Source: Pelosinus sp. IPA-1
GTDB lineage: Bacteria; Bacillota; Negativicutes; DSM-13327
Length of the DNA: 64,000 nucleotides
Direction: 5' to 3'
Assembly (NCBI RefSeq): GCF_030269905.1
Contig: NZ_BSVC01000001.1
Coordinates: forward strand, 734,163 to 798,162
Shown: in pieces, positions 59,534-64,000 of the stretch
Layout: every line of letters starts with the position of its first letter
Numbering within the stretch: position 1 is the first letter of the stretch
Translations under genes and position numbers: made by a program
Notes under the pieces: model-generated
The model's database searches: none
Told to the model about the DNA's origin: nothing
Seen by the model: the letters and a program-made list of their open reading frames with translations, nothing else

Positions 59534-61348
59534 TTGTATAATCCTAAAATGTCTGCTTTATGCCTATCTCGGTTTTCTCGCTTGTTGGTGGCGCTAGTTG
59601 TAGTAGCATCCCTGATGTCTAGTATGACAATATCATATGCTGCTTACAGCGGACCAGAAGTGTCAAACATCAACATTATGCCTATTGACCGGGCGAAATT
59701 TATTGTTGGTCAAAAGTTCGATTTCGAAATTGAAGTTAAAAACGATACTCCCGCTAGCGCCATTGAAGTTGTGGTAAATGGTTTAGCAGCCGAAGTTTTC
59801 TTTGGTAAACAAGCAGTTATAAAGTTCGATAAAATGAGTACATACCGAATTAATGAAGTTGCTTTTCCCCAAGCTGGTAAAGTAGCTGTGACGGTAACTG
59901 TAAAAACTGAAAAAGGTATGGAGAAACGTACGATAAACTATGAAGTTTCCGGTGAGAAGATAAAAAAACCTGCAAAAAATGTGATCCTGATTATCGGAGA
60001 TGGAATGAGCCTGCAGGCAAGGCAAATGGCTCGCATTCTTTCCAAAGGTATTACTGAAGGTAAATATAACGATCTTCTTGAAATGGATAAGATGTCAAAT
60101 TTGGCTATAATAACTACTTCTGGTAATGACTCCCTGGTAACCGACTCAGCCAATAGTGCTTCAGCCTATGCTACTGGCCAAAAAGGTGCCGTAAATGCTA
60201 TGGGGGTATATGCCGACAGTACCAAAGACCCTTTTGATGATCCAAAAGTAGAAAATATTATTGAATTAGCAAAACGCACACGTGGTATGGCGACTGGTAT
60301 TGTATCTACAGCCAATATAACTGACGCAACCCCGGCAGCTATGTTAGCACATACCCGTAAACGAAGCGAACAAAACTTTATTGCACAAGAAATGCTTAAT
60401 CCTCTTCATCGCCCTGATGTGATTTTAGGCGGCGGATCGCGGCACTTTTTGCCTAAGAGTGTTCCAGGATCCAAACGTACTGATGATCGCAATCTGGTAG
60501 AAGAGTTTAAAAAGCAAGGGTATCCTATTGTAACTACCAAGACTGAACTGAAACAAGCTGGTACACCAGATAAACTGCTTGGTCTTTTCCAGCTTGATAA
60601 TATGGACGTATATATTGACCGAGAGGTAACAAAAAATCCAGATGTTCTCGGCAAATTCACCGATCAGCCTACCCTTATGGATATGACTAAAACGGCCATC
60701 GATGTATTAAGTAAGAATAAAAACGGTTTTTTCCTGATGGTAGAAGGGGCCTGCATTGATAAACAACTTCATACTATGGACTGGCAGCGGGCTACCTATG
60801 ATACGATTGAAATGGATAAAGCGGTAGGCATTGCAAAAGAATTTGCTAAAAAGAACGATGATACCCTGGTTATTGTCGTAGCTGACCACGCCCATGGGGC
60901 CAGTATTACTGGCACTTATCATGAACTCGACGGTAAAACTGGTCGGGAAGGTGTTCGCACTTATGCTGACGCTGGATGGCCTACTTTTGTCGATGTTGAT
61001 GGTGATGGTTTTCCTGACGATCCCAATCCAAGTGTAACATTAGCGGTTCAATTTGCTAATCATCCGGATTATTATGAAAACTATAAATTCCAGGAAGTAC
61101 CTACCTCACCAGCTATTATGGCTGATGGCAAGGCGATTGCTAATCCAAAACGAGCTCCCCAGGGTGGGGATTTGAAAGTAGGTAATACTCCTGCATCTGA
61201 CCCATCTGAAGTCCATTCTGCCGATGATGTACCCCTAACCGCTGAAGGTCCTGGTGCCGATTACTTTAAAGGTGTTATGGATAACACGGAAGTGTTCCAC
61301 GGTATTGTGCGGGCATTAGGCCTAGATGGTCGTAAAAACGAAAAGTAA
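59534..61348 (+). CDS. Secreted alkaline phosphatase
   Basis: 604-aa exported metallophosphatase. Signal peptide residues about 1-35 (RLLVALVVVASLMSS then TISYA). An Ig-like N-terminal domain (about 40-145) precedes the alkaline phosphatase core: NVILIIGDGMSLQARQMAR near 153, the nucleophile Ser in DSANSASAYATGQK near 203, VSTANITDATPAAMLAHT near 257, EGACIDKQLHTMDW near 405, and VVADHAHGASITG near 451, which hold Zn and Mg. TTG start at 59534 with GGAGGTG 6 bases upstream. The Pho box upstream fits phosphate scavenging. A DUF3299-like protein and an ABC system follow. Confidence 0.92.
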   Translation: MYNPKMSALCLSRFSRLLVALVVVASLMSSMTISYAAYSGPEVSNINIMPIDRAKFIVGQKFDFEIEVKNDTPASAIEVVVNGLAAEVFFGKQAVIKFDKMSTYRINEVAFPQAGKVAVTVTVKTEKGMEKRTINYEVSGEKIKKPAKNVILIIGDGMSLQARQMARILSKGITEGKYNDLLEMDKMSNLAIITTSGNDSLVTDSANSASAYATGQKGAVNAMGVYADSTKDPFDDPKVENIIELAKRTRGMATGIVSTANITDATPAAMLAHTRKRSEQNFIAQEMLNPLHRPDVILGGGSRHFLPKSVPGSKRTDDRNLVEEFKKQGYPIVTTKTELKQAGTPDKLLGLFQLDNMDVYIDREVTKNPDVLGKFTDQPTLMDMTKTAIDVLSKNKNGFFLMVEGACIDKQLHTMDWQRATYDTIEMDKAVGIAKEFAKKNDDTLVIVVADHAHGASITGTYHELDGKTGREGVRTYADAGWPTFVDVDGDGFPDDPNPSVTLAVQFANHPDYYENYKFQEVPTSPAIMADGKAIANPKRAPQGGDLKVGNTPASDPSEVHSADDVPLTAEGPGADYFKGVMDNTEVFHGIVRALGLDGRKNEK

Positions 61349-61380
61349 CAAAAAATGAATATATAACCCGGAGGCAAGAT

Positions 61381-61923
61381 ATGGTGAGATTAACCAGAAG
61401 CATAAGCAAAACAATTTTTCTTGCTATGATGCTCGCCTGGTTGCCGCTAAGCTGGACGGGGCAAGACGGGACGATTCCTTATGATGGATCGTCCCTGTTC
61501 TTCACCCGTGCCCAGGCGGCTCCGACGTGGCTACCATGGCTGGGTGAACAGGCTACACACCTTGAATTTAATGAATTTTATAGTGGTGCTTCGGCGCTAG
61601 GTCTAGAACTATCAGCAAAATTGGAAAGTCTGAAAGGGAAAAAGGTGCAAATAAGCGGTTTTATGGCACCGCCCCTTAAGCCAACACTAAGTTTTTTTGT
61701 TTTAACCAGAGTGCCTATGTCCATTTGTCCTTTCTGTTCAACGGATGCGGACTGGCCGAATGATATTGTGTTGATAAAACTTTCAAAGCCAGTCACTGCA
61801 TTGCCTTTTGATCGACCAATTACTGTGACAGGCGATTTAGAAGTGGGGTATCAGATGGATGAAGAAACTGGTTTTATCAGTTTGGTACGTATCGTTGCCG
61901 ATACTGTCGAAGAGGCTAATTAA
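61381..61923 (+). CDS. DUF3299-like exported protein
   Basis: 180-aa protein with an N-terminal signal (IFLAMMLAWLPLSWTG and cleavage possible near AQAAPTW, residue about 47). The mature part has GKKVQISGFMAPPLKPTLSF near residue 85-104 and FFVLTRVPMSICPFCSTDA near 104-122 with a CPFC pair, resembling DUF3299. These proteins occur with MacB/Lol-type ABC exporters, some under Zur control (for example the Pseudomonas PA4063-4066 cluster, as I recall). Metal or redox function is inferred. 32 bases after the phosphatase, so in the same operon. Confidence 0.75.
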   Translation: MVRLTRSISKTIFLAMMLAWLPLSWTGQDGTIPYDGSSLFFTRAQAAPTWLPWLGEQATHLEFNEFYSGASALGLELSAKLESLKGKKVQISGFMAPPLKPTLSFFVLTRVPMSICPFCSTDADWPNDIVLIKLSKPVTALPFDRPITVTGDLEVGYQMDEETGFISLVRIVADTVEEAN

Positions 61924-61940
61924 TTAGTGGAGATGATAGG

Positions 61941-62639
61941 ATGTTAGAAGTAAACCAAGTCAGGAAAGAGTACCGTGATGTTTTGCAGACAGTAACGGCT
62001 GTTGCTGTTGATAGCCTAATCATCGAGGATGGTGAGCAGGTTGCATTAGTTGGTCCAAGCGGTTCCGGAAAAACCACTTTATTACATCTCATCTCAGGAT
62101 TATTAACCCCGACCACTGGTGGGATAAAATTTGACGATATTACTATTTCAGACATGGCGGAAACTTGGCGTGATATTTGGCGAGCTAAGGCTATTGGTTA
62201 CGTTTTTCAGCGATTAAATCTTCTTGCCAGTTTGAACATTTTGGATAATTTGTTAGTCGCCATGAGTTTTGCAAATACCATTCCGAAAAAAGAGCGGCGA
62301 CAATGGGCCAGTCAGCTATTAGCGCAGGTGAATTTATCTGATAAGCTAGGTAAATTTCCACATCAACTCAGTATGGGTGAGCAACAGCGGGTAGCTGTCG
62401 CTAGAGCGATAATTAATAAGCCCAGGCTTATTCTGGCTGATGAGCCAACTGCCAGTTTAGATCAAGAGAATGGTTTACTGGTACTTACTATGTTGCGTCA
62501 GTTCGCAAAAGAATCAAATAGTATCTTACTGTTATCCACTCATGATCGGCAAATCATGAGTCAGTTTGAACGAATTTGTATCTTAAGAAAACCAGAAAAG
62601 GAGCTGATGGGGCGTGCGACTTGTGATAGCTTGGCGTAA
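61941..62639 (+). CDS. ABC transporter ATPase, LolD/MacB type
   Basis: 232-aa ATPase. Walker A LVGPSGSGKTTLLHLISGL near residue 35, signature LSMGEQQRVAVARAI near 145 (Met in place of the usual second Gly), Walker B LILADEPTASLDQ near 169, and the switch His in STHDRQ. Such ATPases drive FtsX/MacB-type permeases, acting in lipoprotein release or substrate export. It overlaps the permease by 26 bases, so they are translated together; the DUF3299-like gene is 17 bases upstream. Confidence 0.92.
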   Translation: MLEVNQVRKEYRDVLQTVTAVAVDSLIIEDGEQVALVGPSGSGKTTLLHLISGLLTPTTGGIKFDDITISDMAETWRDIWRAKAIGYVFQRLNLLASLNILDNLLVAMSFANTIPKKERRQWASQLLAQVNLSDKLGKFPHQLSMGEQQRVAVARAIINKPRLILADEPTASLDQENGLLVLTMLRQFAKESNSILLLSTHDRQIMSQFERICILRKPEKELMGRATCDSLA

Positions 62640-63819
62640 TTTGCTGGAAAAGCCGGTTCAAAGCGGTTTGACTATGCTTATCGTAGCCGTTACCATCGCC
62701 ATGCTGGCATTGGTGACCTTATTATCCGCTGGTACTCATAACGGTTTGGTTAGAGCCACAGAACCTTTCGACCTAATAGTCGGGGCCAAAGGCAGTCCCA
62801 ATCAACTGGTTTTAAACACCGTTTTTCTACAAGACGCACCGATCGGTAATGTGAGTCATGAGATATATGAAGAACTAGCAGCTAATCCACTGGTAGCTTC
62901 GGCGATTCCACTGGCCTTTGGCGATAACTACAAAGGATATACTATAGTTGGTAGCGGGAGTGGAATATTTGAGCACCAACCTAAAGTCGGTCAGGAAGAA
63001 TGGTTGCAACTCACAGAAGGTCGTCCATTTACCCAGCCCTTTGAGGCTGTTGTAGGAGCTAAAGCTGCTCAAAAATTAGGGTTAAGGCTGGGTGACGAAT
63101 TTAAGTCGGCTCATGGTTTTATACCGGGAGGTCATGTGCATGACAACTCCTATCATGTTGTGGGGATATTACAGGCGGTGAATGGTCCTTATGATCAGGC
63201 TATTTTAGTTCCTATAGAAAGTATCTGGTTAGCCCATGAAAAACATGAGCATGAGGCAGAGTTAGAAGTGACTGAAGAAAGCCATGAACATGATGTTACT
63301 GCCATTCTGGTAAAGCCCAAAGGATATAGCGAAGCTATGCGCCTGTATCAGCAGTTTCAAGGGAATCAAAGAGCGCAGATTGTATTCCCCTCCCAAGTCA
63401 TTGTTCAGTTGTTTGCGATATTAGGGCAAGGTGAGCACATGCTTAAGAATGTGGCATATATCATCATTGTGATGGGATTAATGATTATGGCACTGTCTGT
63501 GTATTGGTCGGCTTTAAGCCGAGTTCGCGACCGGGCCATCTTGCGTGCATTAGGAGCTAGTGCTCGCGATATTTTTACTATTATTGTGACGGAGAGCGCC
63601 TTCCTTACGCTCCTGGGCGTCACCATTGGTATCTTAACTGGCCATGGAATCTATTCATTACTGGTAAGAGCCATGGAAAGTAAAACAGCTATTGTGCTAA
63701 CAACCGCTTTTACCTTTGATGAAGTATGTATTATAATTGGCGGTACTCTGTTTGGAATGCTGGCGGGAATAATTCCAGCAGTGCTCACATACCGTACAGA
63801 AGTTGCTAAATTTTTGTGA
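62614..63819 (+). CDS. ABC transporter permease, FtsX/MacB type, with His-rich loop
   Basis: 401-aa permease with four membrane helices: one near the N-terminus (SGLTMLIVAVTIAMLALVTL, residues 19-38) and three near the C-terminus, including FLTLLGVTIGILTG near 330. The large extracytoplasmic domain has a His/Glu-rich stretch HEKHEHEAELEV and ESHEHDV near residues 209-230, suggesting metal binding. It starts GTG at 62614. With the ATPase and DUF3299-like protein it forms a MacB-like system probably involved in metal or envelope biology; the substrate is not known. Confidence 0.88.
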   Translation: MRLVIAWRNLLEKPVQSGLTMLIVAVTIAMLALVTLLSAGTHNGLVRATEPFDLIVGAKGSPNQLVLNTVFLQDAPIGNVSHEIYEELAANPLVASAIPLAFGDNYKGYTIVGSGSGIFEHQPKVGQEEWLQLTEGRPFTQPFEAVVGAKAAQKLGLRLGDEFKSAHGFIPGGHVHDNSYHVVGILQAVNGPYDQAILVPIESIWLAHEKHEHEAELEVTEESHEHDVTAILVKPKGYSEAMRLYQQFQGNQRAQIVFPSQVIVQLFAILGQGEHMLKNVAYIIIVMGLMIMALSVYWSALSRVRDRAILRALGASARDIFTIIVTESAFLTLLGVTIGILTGHGIYSLLVRAMESKTAIVLTTAFTFDEVCIIIGGTLFGMLAGIIPAVLTYRTEVAKFL

Positions 63820-63872
63820 TATGTACTGGAGTGCAGTTGTTTATAATATTAGCCTATTTTGTACAAAATTAA

Positions 63873-63903
63873 AAAGCTAACGGATAACTCCGTTAGCTTT
63901 AAA
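63873..63903 (+). terminator. Terminator of the ABC operon
   Basis: AAAGCTAACGGA / TCCGTTAGCTTT, 12 bp with a 4-base loop. Only a short T run is present on the plus strand. Confidence 0.75.
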
Positions 63904-63911
63904 AAGAGCCC

Positions 63912-63947
63912 GTAATGATCTACGCTACAGCCAATAACGATCATTAC
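63912..63947. repeat. Inverted repeat at the window end
   Basis: GTAATGATC (63912-63920) and GATCATTAC (63939-63947), a perfect 9-bp inverted repeat with an 18-base spacer, lie in the last non-coding 181 bases. The downstream gene is outside the window, so its role cannot be judged. Confidence 0.45.
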
Positions 63948-64000
63948 ATACCTATACGCAATCTTTCGACTACCCACAAGCATTACACAACCGATACTGA

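Overview
The window looks like a chromosomal segment of a low-GC, anaerobic, fermentative Firmicute. The gene families (one-chain pyruvate:ferredoxin oxidoreductase, trimeric [FeFe]-hydrogenase, FeoB with a Cys-rich partner, DUF2325/DUF3793, SAM-I riboswitches, HisZ plus short HisG) and the gene style fit the Negativicutes, most like Pelosinus/Sporomusaceae. That placement rests on recall of families, not on a database search. I see no rRNA, tRNA, CRISPR array, prophage or intact insertion sequence. Most genes are on the plus strand, with strong Shine-Dalgarno sites and several TTG/GTG starts.

Layout. 0-6.6 kb: ddl, a UspA protein, two membrane proteins (DUF456, DUF421), an Fsr-like MFS exporter, a GlpA-like FAD oxidoreductase with a [2Fe-2S] domain, and an unknown protein. 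6.8-10.4 kb: nifJ (PFOR). 10.5-12.5 kb: a palindromic low-complexity repeat, a GNAT enzyme, a structured ncRNA (possibly 6S) with its own promoter and terminator, and an NlpC/P60 hydrolase. 12.7-18.6 kb: a lipid kinase, a SAM-riboswitch-controlled metI-like gene with a tandem DUF2292 protein, cysK behind a terminator-containing leader, DUF190-crcB, and a TetR regulator. 19.1-33.4 kb: a complete histidine pathway in three blocks (hisJ-type phosphatase; yerC-hisZ; hisGDCBHAFIE) interleaved with a minus-strand metN-metI-metQ-metQ2 methionine importer under a second SAM riboswitch.

33.6-38.0 kb: a SagB-like nitroreductase, a DcuS/DcuR-type two-component system without a neighbouring transporter, and a divergent polysaccharide deacetylase. 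38.2-41.75 kb: the HydC/B/A-type electron-bifurcating [FeFe]-hydrogenase, which with PFOR suggests pyruvate fermentation to H2. 42.1-46.9 kb: an apparently unassigned structured ncRNA of about 300 nt followed by an iron island (feoA-feoA-feoB, a 51-aa Cys-rich membrane protein, DUF2325, DUF3793) with three clear Fur-box-like sites. 47.1-48.7 kb: a TVP38-type membrane protein and a TtcA-like enzyme. 49.0-52.4 kb: a fructose-type PTS whose only EIIA is fused to the PRD regulator but is preceded by its own internal ribosome-binding site. 52.7-58.8 kb: CBS/DRTGG pyrophosphatase, pcrA and ligA. 59.4-63.8 kb: an alkaline phosphatase behind three 11-bp-spaced PhoP half-sites, followed by a DUF3299-like exported protein and a MacB/Lol-like ABC transporter whose permease has a His-rich loop.

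The items most worth following up are the ncRNA at 42.17-42.48 kb, the internal EIIA start at 50.56 kb, the promoter-plus-25-bp hairpin at 17.44-17.53 kb, the operator-like dyad over the his promoter, the long insertion in FeoB, and the alkaline phosphatase/ABC cluster.
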